A DNA stretch of 64,000 nucleotides, taken from NCBI GenBank assembly GCA_014529385.2, contig CM043944.1, positions 66,976,895 to 67,040,894 on the forward strand, in the 5' to 3' direction. The notes beneath the pieces were generated by a model, which ran no database searches, was not told where the DNA came from, and saw only the letters and a list, made by a program, of their open reading frames with translations. Shown here piece by piece: positions 49,507-62,700 of this stretch (position 1 is the stretch's first letter; each line of letters starts with the position of its first letter). A program made the translations under genes and the position numbers. The stretch is from Adiantum capillus-veneris. Its lineage: Eukaryota; Streptophyta; Polypodiopsida; Polypodiales; Pteridaceae.

Positions 49507-49522
49507 GGTGTTGATAAACACC
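49507..49522. repeat. GGTGTT..AACACC hairpin downstream of gene B'
   Basis: GGTGTTGATAAACACC, 130 bp past the gene B' stop. It is the counterpart of the hairpin after gene B (29128-29143); on the minus strand the two share GGTGTTT.TCAACACCAC. Confidence 0.7.
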
Positions 49523-49651
49523 AAAAGTCAAGAGGATGTACAACACATGGATTTGAATAATAACTATAAATTACATAAAACAAAGGAAGATACAAAAAAG
49601 ATTTTGTTTACAAATTGACTAGTATAGTCACAATAGAAGCTCCACATAATT

Positions 49652-52600
49652 CTACTCCACATTTGATACCATATCTGAACTTTGATCCAAGTGTGGCTGA
49701 TGTGCACGAGTGAGGCCTTCTTTGGCTTTTAGAGCATGTCTTTCTGGAATCTTTATTCTAGAAAATGGTCCTTCTTTGTTGGGTCTCCAGGACCAAACAA
49801 TTGCATCTATAGTTTCCCACACTTGTGGGTCCTTATAGTTGACAGCCCAATAACCCTTCCAACAATTACTGTAAGCTTGAGTATCTGTCATCCCACTTTT
49901 TCTCGCGCAAGGTGCCCAATATTGAATCAAGAGTTTTCTGTAGTTTGGTGATGTAGGCTCATTATCAATGTCAGATAAAGCCATTGCAAGCCACACTGGA
50001 TAGATTTCTGTGTCACTCGGAACAAGCATAAGAAAGTCACCTTGGTGCACATCAGACATAGGGTCAAACTCTTCCCTTGGCCTATCTCGTTGAGGCCCAC
50101 AAAAATGATCGTTCAACTCTTCAAGGCCTAGGAATCTTTCTGCTCCTTGTTGCAAATTCATTGTAGTGCTTTGTAGGTGAGAATATTCTTGAGTTTTTGG
50201 CCAAAACATTTCATACAAGACTCCCTCTGATATGATTGCTTTTCCAATCTCTTCAATTACCTTACTCCAATAATCTATCACGGGTCTATAATATCGCGGA
50301 ATACTTGAACCATTCCCTAAATTTTTCCAAAATTTTATATAGTTCTTTAGCCCCAAAATGACTTCTTCGTGGGCCTTGACATACTCCGCCATTTGTACTA
50401 GAGGTGGATCTCCATGTGGTAACATTGGCTTGCCTTCTGTGTCTGTTTTCCAAAGGCGAATACTTCCACTCCAACTTGATACACCTACATGTGCCTTATA
50501 TTGCATCATTGGTGTCTCATCCTGCATAAAGAACCTGAACTGAAGCGGTTTGGAATGTCCAACAAGTATGTCTTGTCCATCACAAAGATAGCCATCACAA
50601 TATTGCTTGAAATCGGGGATCTTTGTGAGAAAAAATGGAGCTGGAGATGAAGATGAGCTGTTTCGTAATGTATCCATCAAATGTGGCAAAGTATAGGTTT
50701 GTGTAACTCTCAACTTCTCTGAAAACCTACTAAACATGGCGTCTATGTCCTCATGTGTATGCCCAACCATTAAAAATCCCAGCTGGATGGTTTTGAAAAC
50801 ACCCCTTGCAACAAGCATTGACAAATAGGCAAATAAGTATCGATTTTTGTTTTCCCCTGCACAATTATCCAATTGTAGCAACAAGTTCTCTGGCAATCTG
50901 CGAAATGTTGACCCCAATTCCTCTTCTGCAATTTCTGACGACTGCACAATGGGCTCTTTTCCATCACTCAAGTTATGGTAGTCCAAAGCATCCCTTGAGT
51001 TCAAAGCATGTAGTAGTGAAATATTGCTCCTTGGAAGTCCATTTGTTACTAGATCACCAAGAGGATGCTTATCTATCCTCTCGAGGTTATGTAAACAATT
51101 AGCAATTGAGCCAATTGTAAGATTTGGATCAGCTGGCCACAAACCATTCAAGACAAAGTGTCCGTAATGACCTTCTCCATGTCCATGAGTGATCATGCCA
51201 ATCAATGCCACCTGCAGATTATATCCTGAATCCACACCCTTGGGAACAATGCGTAATCTAGGAATGGCAGTCTTCTTTTGATCCATCTTATCATGGATTA
51301 TGCATACATATTTTTGTGGTTGAGTTTCTGAATACGTGCGCCATGCATAATATAGGCTTCTGCAACTCTTTTGTTGTGCCATGTGAACTTCTCTCTCCCT
51401 CAAGAGAAGAGCTCTCTCTTCAAGAGAAGGTTTAGCTTCTAACCTTGCCTTGATTGAGCTACAAATATTGCACTTAGAGAACTCACTCGTCTTTGTTAAA
51501 GTGACATGTGGGTACTCTTTGTTCCAAATTCTACCAAAAGAAGATTGGGATAGCTTCTTCTCATAGCCCATTTGGTCAAGTGTCGTGTTGATTTCACATA
51601 AAATATCCACTTGTTTGTATGTTGATGGAATCACCAATTGAGTCTCTCTTGAGCCATCTAGCAGTGTTCTACTTCTATGTGGCATCTTCTCAGAGTTGTT
51701 TTCCACAAACTCATTTAGTAGTGCTCTTGCTAAACTAGTATGTTGAAGTCCCCTTCTCAATGTACATGTGTTCCCATGTACATATTGGCGCACACCATTT
51801 TCAAAGTTCTCCTTGTATCGATAAAATGATGTCTTTGGTATTCCATGTAGCTCATACCATGCTCTACAACAAACAATAGAGCCATTTAGCCTGAATTGGT
51901 ATCGTGACTTCTCATCTTTCTGATAACATATAGAAAGAACATCATAAACATAATTAGTGCGTGATTTTTGAGACTCTCCCCAAAATTGTTGTCGTAACCT
52001 TGTCACCATATCACGATCTGCAAATTGGCAGCATTTTTGTGCACAACAATCAATGCATGATACCCTTTGAATTGATTTGTTTGAAAGGTAAAAAGTCGAA
52101 GCTGGTGCTGCTTTTGATTTTTGAGTCCTGTTCATGAAAGTGTATCGTCTCTTCCTTGACAACTGGACAACATTACTCCCATCAAGTTTTTTTCCAACAT
52201 TGCCATCGTTGGATACATCCTCATATGTAGCATGCATGCCATCAACAGGAACAAAGCGTTGTAATGGGCTCCCATTCAACATTGTTGTCTGCTTGATGGG
52301 CCACTTTAGCAAAGTGATGCTACCCACTTCAACCACATCATCAATGCTTGCATTTTCTCTTTCAATACCCACACCCACACAATCAGGACCAAGTTCCTGA
52401 AAGTTGACATAATCATGTGGAAATACATATAAGATGGTCCCTTCATTCATGGTTTGCATCATTGTGTCATCTTTTAAAAGGACCCTCTGATTTCTCCAAG
52501 ACTCTCGAATCATTGCTTCAAATTCTGGGCTTGTCATAGGTATTGCATCTGTAACTAGAGGATCAGAATGATCATGTTCTTCATCACCATTGTAGCTTTC

Positions 52601-52879
52601 GTGTGGATCAATTAAGTTCCCATTTAATACAAAAGATTGCAAAAGAAGCTTTGACCATCGAACAACACTCCATAATGAGCCTTGGAGAGATGAAGTATCC
52701 ATTGTAGGAAAAGGTAGGACCACATCCTTCAAGCATTCCTCCACTAGTATGGAGACATTTCCCAGCCCTATCTTTGTACCACCACAAGTGGAATCTGGAT
52801 CTGTTCTACACACACAACCAATACCAACGATTTCATTGTCAAGTATCATATGTACTTTCTCCCCAGATTCGAAGTCCAT
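49652..52879 (-). CDS. Gene B': intact DUF7869-type transposase-like protein, 1075 aa
   Basis: A single uninterrupted frame of 1075 codons. The ATG at 52879 is chosen because gene B starts at the same residue (MDF) and a 3' splice site (TTTACTTACAG) lies one base upstream. Parts: an N-terminal region of ~90 residues with RTDPDSTCGGTKIG and LPFPTMD, resembling the short DUF8039-like domain of plant transposon-linked proteins; a Cys cluster CIDCCAQKCC near residue 278, possibly metal-binding; HGIPKTSFYRYK near 346; then IIHDKMDQKKTAIPRLR (~530), LLLQLDNCAGENKNR (~670) and VGHTHEDIDAMFSRFS (~709), the DUF7869-type core. The invariant Asp, Asp and Glu/Asp of these motifs could be a DDE-like catalytic site (inference). 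Its intactness beside a decayed sister copy suggests recent function. No nuclear signal was identified with confidence. Confidence 0.85.
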   Translation of the reverse strand: MDFESGEKVHMILDNEIVGIGCVCRTDPDSTCGGTKIGLGNVSILVEECLKDVVLPFPTMDTSSLQGSLWSVVRWSKLLLQSFVLNGNLIDPHESYNGDEEHDHSDPLVTDAIPMTSPEFEAMIRESWRNQRVLLKDDTMMQTMNEGTILYVFPHDYVNFQELGPDCVGVGIERENASIDDVVEVGSITLLKWPIKQTTMLNGSPLQRFVPVDGMHATYEDVSNDGNVGKKLDGSNVVQLSRKRRYTFMNRTQKSKAAPASTFYLSNKSIQRVSCIDCCAQKCCQFADRDMVTRLRQQFWGESQKSRTNYVYDVLSICYQKDEKSRYQFRLNGSIVCCRAWYELHGIPKTSFYRYKENFENGVRQYVHGNTCTLRRGLQHTSLARALLNEFVENNSEKMPHRSRTLLDGSRETQLVIPSTYKQVDILCEINTTLDQMGYEKKLSQSSFGRIWNKEYPHVTLTKTSEFSKCNICSSIKARLEAKPSLEERALLLREREVHMAQQKSCRSLYYAWRTYSETQPQKYVCIIHDKMDQKKTAIPRLRIVPKGVDSGYNLQVALIGMITHGHGEGHYGHFVLNGLWPADPNLTIGSIANCLHNLERIDKHPLGDLVTNGLPRSNISLLHALNSRDALDYHNLSDGKEPIVQSSEIAEEELGSTFRRLPENLLLQLDNCAGENKNRYLFAYLSMLVARGVFKTIQLGFLMVGHTHEDIDAMFSRFSEKLRVTQTYTLPHLMDTLRNSSSSSPAPFFLTKIPDFKQYCDGYLCDGQDILVGHSKPLQFRFFMQDETPMMQYKAHVGVSSWSGSIRLWKTDTEGKPMLPHGDPPLVQMAEYVKAHEEVILGLKNYIKFWKNLGNGSSIPRYYRPVIDYWSKVIEEIGKAIISEGVLYEMFWPKTQEYSHLQSTTMNLQQGAERFLGLEELNDHFCGPQRDRPREEFDPMSDVHQGDFLMLVPSDTEIYPVWLAMALSDIDNEPTSPNYRKLLIQYWAPCARKSGMTDTQAYSNCWKGYWAVNYKDPQVWETIDAIVWSWRPNKEGPFSRIKIPERHALKAKEGLTRAHQPHLDQSSDMVSNVE

Positions 52880-52896
52880 CCTGTAAGTAAAAAGAT
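52880..52896 (-). promoter_or_regulatory. 3' splice site directly before gene B' ATG
   Basis: On the minus strand CTTTTTACTTACAG ends one base before the ATG, parallel to gene B. A leader intron would reach into or beyond the adjacent array. Confidence 0.6.
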
Positions 52897-52974
52897 TACA
52901 TTGTTAAATCCATAGTTATAGAAAAATACTCTTCAAACCAAAAATCATGCTACAACATGAAAAAGGTTTGCATA

Positions 52975-54690
52975 GGTTGGACAAGTGGTGAACCTTGAGA
53001 CCAAATCCTCCTTGCTATATTAATGGAAGCAAGGTTGGACAAGTGGTGGACCTTGAAACCAAAGCCTCTTTGCTATATGAGAGCATAGGTTGGACAAGTG
53101 GTGGACCTAGTTGTAATACCCACTGCCACCTATCAACTACTATAGGACTATGCTTTCCAATGTCCAAGTATCCCTTGAGTCTTTCAAGGTTGAACACGTG
53201 GTGGACCTTGAAACAAAAATCCCCTTTCTATATCAGAGCATAGCTTGGACAAGTGGTGGACCTAGTTATAATGCCCAATATCCAAGGTGAAATACCTTAG
53301 GACTTTGCTACCTTGCTTGCCAATGTTTACGTAGCCCCTCATTTCTTTAATGGAAGTAAGGTTGGACAAGTGGTGGACCTTGAAACCAAAGCCTCTTTGC
53401 TATATAAGAGCATAGGTTGGACCTAGTTTTAATACCCACTGCCACCTATCAACTACTATAAGACTATGCTTTCCAATGTCCAAGTATCCCTTGAGTCTTT
53501 CAAGGTTGAACACGTGGTGGACCTTGAAACAAAAATCCCCTTTCTATATTAGAAAGGTTGAACACATGGTGGACCTTGAAACGAAAATCCCCTTTCTTTA
53601 TCAGAGCATAGCTTGACAAGTATCCTTGATTCAAGTTGAACACGTGGTGGACCTTGAAACAAAAATCCCCCATATTAGAAGGTTGAACACATGGTGGACC
53701 TTGAAACGAAAATCCCCTTTCTTTATGAGAGCATAGCTTGGACAAGTGGTGGACCTAGTTATAATGCCCATATCCAAGGTGAAACACCTTAGAACCTTGC
53801 TACCTTGCTTGCCAATGTTTACGTAGCCCCTCATTTCTTTAATGGAAGCAAGGTTGGACAAGTGGTGGACCTTGAAAGCAAAGCCTCTTTGCTATATGAG
53901 AGCATAGGTTGGACCTAGTTGTAATACCCACTGCCACCTATCAACTACTATAGGACTATGCTTTCCAATGTCCAAGTATCCCTTGAGTCTTGCAAGGTTG
54001 AACACGTGGTGGACCTTGAAACCAAAATCCCCTTTCTATATCAGAGCATAGCTTGGACAAGTGGTGGACCTAGTTATAAAGCCCCTCCTTTCTTTAATGG
54101 AAGAAAGGTTGGAAAAGTGGTGAATCTTGAAACCCAAACCCTTTGGCTATATATAGAGGATATCTTGGACAAGTGGTGGGCTTAGTTGTAGTATCCAATG
54201 TCCAAGGTCCAAGGTGAACTATGTAAAGACCTTACTTCCAAAAACAGAGTCGTACAAGTGGTTCTCCTTGAAACCAAAACCTCCTTAGTGTATTAGAACA
54301 TAGCTTGGAGAAGTGGTGGACTTAGTTGTAATGGTGAATGTCCAAAGCAAACTATTATAGGACCTTGCTTCCCAAATCAAGTTTGGACAAGTGGTGGATC
54401 TTGAAACCAAAACCCCCTTACTCTATTAGAGCATAGCTTAGATAAGTGGTGGACCTAGCTGCCATGGAAAATGTTCAATCTGAACTGCTGCAAGACCTTG
54501 CTATTAAATGTCTAAGTAGAGCTAGCTTCTTTAATGGAATCAAGGTTGGGAAAGTGGTGCATCTTGAAACCAAAAGCCCTTTATTGTATTAGAGCATAGC
54601 TTGGACAAGTGAGGGACCTAGTTTTAATGTGTGATGTCCAAAGAAAAGTATTACAAGACCTTGCTTTCCAATATTTGAATTGGTCAAGTG
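52975..54690 (+). repeat. Array of TTGGACAAGTGGTGGACC repeats upstream of gene B'
   Basis: Tandem units each with one or more copies of GGTTGGACAAGTGGTGGACC, followed by TTGAAACCAAA or TAGTTGTAAT. A larger unit is marked by TTTAATGGAAGCAAGGTTGG near 53022, 53350 and 53843 (328 and 493 bp apart, the second enlarged by internal duplication). Other shared segments are CCACTGCCACCTATCAACTA and CAATGTCCAAGTATCCCTTG. The core reads in the plus direction, opposite to gene B' transcription. Divergence increases from left to right. Confidence 0.9.
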
Positions 54691-56257
54691 GTTAAAACTA
54701 AGTATAAAACTTTGACCATTTTCTTCTCGAATTGCCAAAAAGCTAGTTTTAGACACCCCTAAATGAAAATGGTTTAGGGTGGCCTTAAACAATGTTTTTT
54801 CAAAGACTTGAACAAAAGGGTTGTCGAAGAGTAATGACAATTTATTGTGGCTTGAAGTGCCTGAGTATGTGAAAACAAGCCTAGGTTTTCCACGAGGCAA
54901 AAGGTGACATAATAAGAACATTGGAAAGTTAGGATTGACCATGTGGCCTAAACTTTGGCAAGTGAAGTGGTGGCCAAGTTTTGTGGCACAGTGTGCACTT
55001 GGTCCTATATGTGTTGACCACTTGGCTAAATCTAGGACCATAAGGCCAAACCTTTGGCACCTTAAATATAGTATGGGACATAATCTAGAACTGCTATAGT
55101 AAATTAGTAGTATAGCTAATATGTTAATATTTGTATTATATTTAAGTATATGCTAATATAATTTATGTTCAAAATTTCACTAATGAAGAATGTTCCCATT
55201 TAGCACTCCAGATGCGGGGTCTTAGGGCAATGCCACAATGGGGTGACAAGGCAGCGCTTCCACGTGAGGTTTGGGGTAGCGCTCTTGATGGGGATGTGGA
55301 ATATAGCGCTCTCGATGGCGGGGCTTGGGAGGTTGATTTTGGGATATTGTTCTGGGCGGGGTCCGGGGCAGCTCCCCGGGCGGGGTCAAGGGGGGCATTT
55401 TTTTTTTAAAGTGAATTCCTAGTATAGAGTTACGCATGTTTTTCATATTTTCAACCATGATTTCTTTAATTTTGGCCGTGTGAATTGGTTAATTTTTTAT
55501 ATTGCTTTTGTTTTTTTTAATCCTATGATAAAACATGGACTTGTAGCATACGTGGCATTCTAATAAACCCTATCAAGATTAGGCACACAGAGAGCGCACG
55601 AGAAACGCACACAGAGAAAGCAGGCGAGCAGCAAAAACACAGAAAGCGCACACGGATCGCACACAGTTGGAGTATACGCGCGCGTAGAGGAGCAAGCTCG
55701 GCATCGTACACAACACACAGGTGGAGTGCACAGGATTGAAAGTTCGCGCACAAGATAAAGAAACAGCAGCGTACACAACGCTTTCCAGAAGGGCAGGATC
55801 GGGCAGTCTTCTCAGGAGACATTGCACACCTCACGAATAGAGAAAAAACAGGTATTTCTCTCTCTCTCACTCTCTGTCTTTCTCCATATAGAGAAGATGG
55901 TTCTCTGTAACTCTTCTTGCACACACACTCTCTCGTCAAAAGACAGAGATACATAGTTTAAAAGTATCCCCGCACACATACACATATTCCCACACATCGT
56001 CTTCCTCTCTTCCACATACATAACCACAGTGAAATCTGTTATCTTGCTGTCTCTCTCTTGAAAATACATGCACATATTCCCACACATCGTCTTCCTCACT
56101 TCCACATACATAACCACAATGAAATCTGTTATCTTGTTGTCTCTCTCTTGAAAATACGTGCACATATTCCCATACATCGTCTTCCTCTCTTCCACATACA
56201 TAAACACAGTGAAATTTGTTATCTTTCTCTCTCCTCTCTCTAAAAAACAGGTATTTA

Positions 56258-56289
<32 letters not shown>

Positions 56290-56739
56290 TGTATTTGCTA
56301 TCTCTCTCTTGAAAATACATGCTCATGTATGTGTGCGTCTGTGTTATCTATGTGTATGTATGTATATTTGTGTTATTTCATTGTAATACTCATACATAAT
56401 GCAGATACACAATTACACTTAATTACGATATGCACACATAGTATATATACATACATAAATATCACAAATAACTAACACATTGTAATACTAGTAAAATTGA
56501 ATGGAAGACTTACTTGCGTGATCTGTTAAAGTCGATTCTTGTAGCGAGTTCTGGATGTATGCTGAGCTGATTTTCCTCTAATCCATTTGTAGATATGATT
56601 GTAACTTCTGTTTCTCAAAAATAGTAGTGTTGTTTAGTGATACACCTAATGGACATAAATGGTTTAAACTAGGACATGTAGACCAAAAATACGTGTATTT
56701 CTTTGGATGAATATATACACTTTTTGGTGACCCTTACCA
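54691..56739. other. Spacer between the two arrays; no gene recognised
   Basis: Unique AT-rich sequence. A GC-rich patch lies at about 55205-55390 (GGGCGGGGTC twice), CT-rich sequence at 55850-56320 and a 90-bp tandem repeat at 55971-56250. Several overlapping frames exist on the minus strand (54589-55041, 55523-55954) but none has a known motif, and they probably reflect low complexity. If genes B' and A' belong together, this is the middle of their shared upstream region. Confidence 0.45.
55971..56250 (+). repeat. 90-bp tandem repeat, three copies
   Basis: CACATATTCCCACACATCGT (third copy CATACATCGT) occurs at 55981, 56071 and 56161, an exact 90-bp period, with the same linker including CACAGTGAAATCTGTTATCT. 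Confidence 0.95.
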
Positions 56740-59700
56740 CAAGTGGTGGACCTTGAGACCAATGGACTATAAGGACCTCCAAACAATACCTTGTACACTC
56801 AATCCTTCTTGGTATCTAGGTTGGACAAGTGGTGGACCTTGTTCAAATTCTCTAACCACTCTCTCTAACATGGTGACATAATTTAGGTGTGATAAATTCA
56901 TATCTATGCAAACTAATATCAGTTTAGGCTTGTTAATTTGAATTTGTTTGAATTTATGTACAATATAATGATTTGAGGTTTGCATATTTGAATTTAGGTG
57001 GTATAATGATATCTTTTTGTGGTAAACTTGAATTTAAAATCAATTTTGCGTGGAATATTTTAAATTTAAGTAGTAAAATTTAAATTTTTATAAAAAAGTT
57101 TGAATTTTAAAATTTGGGCGGGATAGTTTAAAATTTAGGCGGGATATTTAAGATTTGGGAGGGATATTTTAAATTTAGGCGGGAAGGTTTTGAATTTATA
57201 GCGAGATCTCCCTTACATAAGAGAGTATAGGTTGGACAAGTGGTGGACCTTCAAGCTAGAGCATCCATGCTACTGGACATGATAGGTAGGGAATCTAGTT
57301 GAATATTGTATGTATAATATATATGTAATAGATCTTAGCTTGGACAAGTGGTGGACCTTGGAACCAAACCCCCATGTAAAACCTATCATGGTCACTCCAA
57401 GTGGTGAGAAAGAATAACCTTTAAGATGTAGCCTTATAGGTTGGACAAGTGGTGGACCTTAACACCCAGATATTCTTAATATAATGACATAGAGTGGAAA
57501 AGTGGTGAATCTTGAGACCAAACCACTCAGGCTACTAGCAATAATAGCTTGGACAAGTGGTGGACCTTGAATGTAAACCCCTCATCTACGACATATCGTG
57601 GGTTTAATGTTTTTCGATGGAGCCTAGCATCTTGGAGACATGGTGCACCTTGCTTCTCCTCATGTTTCAATGGAGCCTATCTTGGACAAATGGTGGAGCA
57701 TCCTTCTCTCCATGTTTCAATGGACCCTAGCTTAGACAAGGGGTGGACCTTTGCTTCTCTCTATGTTTCAATAGAGTTAGCTTGGACAAGTGGTGGACCT
57801 TGGAACCAAACCCCCATGTAAAACCTATCATGGTCACTCCAAGTAGTAAGAAAGAATAACCTTTAAGATGTAGCCTTATAGGTTGGACAAGTGGTGGACC
57901 TTAACACCCACATATTCTTAAAAAAGTGGTGAATCTTGAGACAAAACCACTCAGGCTACTAGCAATAATAGCTAGGGATAACCATTAAGATATAGTCTTT
58001 CAAGGGGTGAGAAAGAATAACCATTAAGATATAGTCTTATAGGTTGGACAAGTGGTGGACCTTAACACTCAAATATTCTTAATATAATGACAGAGAGTGG
58101 CAAAGTGGTGAATCTTGAGACCAAACCACATATGCTACTAGCGATAATAGGTCGGACAAATTGTGACCTTGAATGTAAACCCCCATCTACGAAATATCGT
58201 GGGTTTAATGTATTTCGATGGAGCCTAGCATCTTGGAGACATGGTGCAGCTTGCTTCCTGTCATGTTTCAATGGAGCCTATCTTGGACAAATGGTGGAGC
58301 ATCCTTCTCTCCATGTTTCAATGGACCCTAGCTTGGACAAGTGGTGGACCTTTGTTTCTCTCTATGTTTCAATAGAGTTAGCTTGGACAAGTGGTGGACC
58401 TTGGAACCAAACCCCCATGTAAAACCTATCATGGTCACTCCAAGTGGTAATAAAGAATAACCTTTAAGATGTAGCCTTATAGGTTGGACAAGTGGTGGAC
58501 CTTAACACGCGCATATTCTTAATATAATGACATAGAGTGGAAAAGTGGTGAATCTTGAGACCAAACCACTCAGGCTACTAGCAATAATAGCTTGGACAAG
58601 TGTTGGACCTTGAATGTAAACCCCTCATCTACGACATATCGTGGGTTTAATGTTTTTCGATGGAGCCTAGCATCTTGGAGACATGGTGCACCTTGCTTCT
58701 CCTCATGTTTCAATGGAGCCTACCTTGGACAAATGGTGGAGCATCCTTCTCTCCATGTTTCAATGGACCCTAGCTTAGACAAGGGGTGGACCTTTGCTTC
58801 TCTCTATGTTTCAATAGAGTTAGCTTGGACAAGTGGTGGACCTTGGAACCAAACCCCATGTAAAACCTATCATGGTCACTCCAAGTAGTAAGAAAGAATA
58901 AGCTTTAAGCTGTAGCCTTATAGGCTGGACAAGTGGTGGACCTTAACACCCACATATTCTTAATAAAAGTCGTGAATCTTGAGACCAAACCACCCAGGCT
59001 ACTAGCAATAATAGCTTGGACAAGTGGTGGACCTTGAATGTAAACCCCTCATCTACGAAATATCGTGGGTTTAATGTATTTCGATAGAGCCTAGCATCTT
59101 GGAGACATGGTGCAACTTGCTTCTCGTCATGTTTCAATGGAGCCTATCTTGGACAAATGGTGGAGCATCCTTCTCTCCATGTTTCAATGGACCCTATCTT
59201 GGACAAGTGGTGGACCTTTGTTTCTCTCTATGTTTCAATAGAGTTAGGTTGGAGAAGTGGTGGACCTTGGAACCAAACCCCCATGTAAAACCTATCATGG
59301 TCACTCCAAGTGGTAATAAAGAATAACCTTTAAGATGTAGCCTTAACACGCGCATATTCTTAATATAATGACATAGAGTGGAAAAGTGCTGAATCTTGAG
59401 ACCAAACCACTCAGGATACTACCAATAATAGCTTGGACAAGTGTTGGACATTGAATGTAAACCCCTCATCTATGACATATTGTGGGTTGAATGTTTTTCG
59501 ATGGAGCCTAGCATCTTGGAGAGATGGTTCACCTTGATTCTCCTCATGTTTCAATGGAGGCTACCTTGGACAAATGGTGGAGCATCCTTCTCTCCATGTT
59601 TCAATGGACCCTAGCTTAGACAAGGGGTGGACCTTTGCTTCTCTCTATGTTTCAATAGAGTAAGCTTGGACAAGTGGTGGACCTTGGAACCAAACCCCCA

Positions 59701-62700
59701 TGTAAAACCTATCATGGTCACTCCAAGTAGTAAGAAAGAATAACCTTTAAGATGTAGCCTTAAAGGTTGGACAAGTGGTGGACCTTAACACCCACATATT
59801 CTTAATAAAAGTGGTGAATCTTGAGACCAAACCACTCAGGCTACTAGCAATAATAGCTAGGGATAACCATTAAGATATAGTCTTTCAAGGGGTGAGAAAG
59901 AATAACCATTAAGATATAGTCTTATAGGTTGGACAAGTGGTGGACCTTAACACCCAAATATTCTTAATATAATGACAGAGAGTGGAAAAGTGGTGAATCT
60001 TGAGAGCAAACCACTCATGCTACTAGCGATAATAGGTTGGACAAATTGTTGATCTTGAATGTAAACTCCCCATGTACAAAATAACGTGGGTTTAAGGTAT
60101 TTCGATGGAGGCTAGCATCTTGGAGATATGGTGCAGCTTGCTTCTCTTCATGTTTCAATGGAGTCTATCTTGGACAAATGGTGGAGCATCCTTCTCTCCA
60201 TGTTTCAATAGACCCTAGCTTAGACAAGTGGTGGACCTTTGCTTCTCTCTATGTTTCAATAGAGTTAGCTTGGACAAGTGGTGGACCTTGGAACCAAACC
60301 CCCATGTAAAACCTTTCATGGTCACTCCAAGTGGTCAGAAAGAATAACCATTAAGATATAGTCTTATAGGTTGGACAAGTGGTGGACCTTAATACCCAAA
60401 TATTCTTAATATAATGACACAGAGTGAAAAAGTGGTGAATCTTGAGACCAAACCCCTCATGCTACTAGCGTTAATAGGTTGGACAACTGGTGGACCTTGA
60501 ATGTAAACCTTCCATGTTTCAATAGAGTTAGCTTCGACAAATGGTGGAGCATCCTTCTCTCCATGTTTCAATGGAGCCTAGCTTGGACAAGTGGTGGACC
60601 TTTGCTTCTCTCTATGAGAAGAATAAAGTTAGCTTGGATAAGTGGTGGACCTTGGAACCAAACCCCTATGTAAAACATATCATGGACATTTCAAGTGGTG
60701 AGAAAGAATACCCTTTAAGATATACCCTTATAGGTTGGACAAGTGGTCGACCTTAACACCTAGATCTTCTTTATATAATGACATAGAGTGGAAAAGTGGT
60801 GAATCTTGAGACCAAACCACTCATGCTACTAGGGATAATAGCTTGGAAAAGTGACTGACCTTGACGTTAAACCCCACATGTAAACAATATCGTGGGTTTA
60901 AGGTATTTCAATGGATCCTAGAATCTTGGAGACATGGTGCAACTTGCTTCTTTTCATGTTTCAATGAAGCCTATCTTCCACCAATGGGGGATCATCCTTC
61001 TCTAAATGTCTCAGTGGAGCCTAGCTTGGACAAGTGGTGGACCTTTGCTTCTCTCTATGTTTCCATAGAGTTAGCTTGGACAAGTGGTGGACCTTGAAAC
61101 CAAACCCCCATGTAAAACATATCATGGTCATTCCAAGTGGTGAGAAATAATACCCTTTAAGATCTAGCCTTATAGGTTGGACAAGTGGTCGACCTTAAAA
61201 CCTAGATCTTCATAATATAACGACATAGAGTGGAAAAGTGGTAAATCTTGAGACCAAACCACTCATGCTACTAAGATAATAGGTTGGACAAGTGGTGGAC
61301 CTTGAATGTAAACCCCCCATGTACGAAATATCATGGGTTTAAGGTATTTCAATGGAGCCTAGCATCTTGGAGACATGGTGCAGATTGCTTCCCTTCATGT
61401 TTCAATGGAGCCTATCTTGGACAAATGGTGGAGCATCCTTCTCTCCATGTTTCAATGGAGCCTAGCTTGGACAAGTGGTGGACCTTTGCTTCTCTCTATG
61501 TTTCAATAGAGTTAGCTTGGACAAGTGGTGGGCCTTGGAACCAAACTCCCATGTAAAACCTATCTTGGTAACTCCAAGTGGTGAGAAAGAATAAAGTTTA
61601 AGATATAGCCTTATAGGTTGGACAAGTGGTGGACCTTAGCACCCAGATATTCTTAATAGAATGACATAGAGTGGAAAAATGGTGAATCTTGAGACCAAAC
61701 CACTCATGCTACTAGAGATAATAGGTTGGACAAGTGGTGGACCTTGAATGTAAACCCCCCATGTACAAAATATCATGGGTTTGAGGTATTTCAATGGAGC
61801 CTAGCATCTTGGAGACATGGTGTAGCTTGCTTCTCTTCATGTTTCAATGGAGCGTATCTTGGACAAATGGTGGAGCATCCTTCTCTCCATGTTTCAATGG
61901 ACCCTAGCTTGGACAAGTGGTGGACCTTTGATTCTCTCTATGTTTCAATAGAGTTAGCTTGGACAAGTGGTGGACCTTGAAACAAAACCCCCATGTAAAA
62001 CCTATGCTGGTCACTCCAAGTGGTGAGAAAGAATAACCCTTAAGATATAGCCTTATAGGTTGGACAAGTGGTGGACCTTAACACCCAAATATTCTTAATA
62101 TAATGACATAGAGTGAAAAAGTGGTGAATCTTGAGACCAAACCACTCATGCTACTAGCGTTAATAGGTTGGACAAGTGGTGGACCTTGAATGTAAACCCC
62201 CCATGTTTCAATAGAGTTAGCTTCGACAAATGGTAGAGGATCCTTCTCTCCATGTTTCAATGGAGCCTAGCTTGGACAAGTGGTGGACCTTTGTTTCTCT
62301 CTATGTTTCAATAGAGTTAGCTTGGACAAGTGGTGGACCTTGGAGCCAAACCCCCATGTAAAACATATCATGGACATTTCAAGTGGTGAGAAAGAATACC
62401 CTTTAAGATATACCCTTATAGGTTGGACAAGTGGTCGACCTTAACACCCAGATCTTCTTAACGTAATGACATAGAGTGGAAAAGTGGTGAATCTTGAGAC
62501 CAAACCACTCATGCTACTAGAGATAATAGGTTGGACAAGTGGTGGACCTTGAATGTAAACTCCCCATGTACAAAATATCGTGGGTTTAAGGTATTTCAAT
62601 GGATCTTAGCATCTTGGAGACATGGTGCAGCTTGCTTCTCTTCATGTTTCAATGGAGCCTATCTTGGACAAATGGTGGAGCATCCTTCTCTCCATGTTTC

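Noticed and set aside
54589-55041. Minus-strand 150-codon frame
   Set aside because: It starts in unique spacer and runs into the array; no motif, and the end translates the array core.
55523-55954. Cys-rich minus-strand frames
   Set aside because: Three overlapping frames are all open here, which reflects composition (CACA/GCGC-rich repeats) rather than coding.
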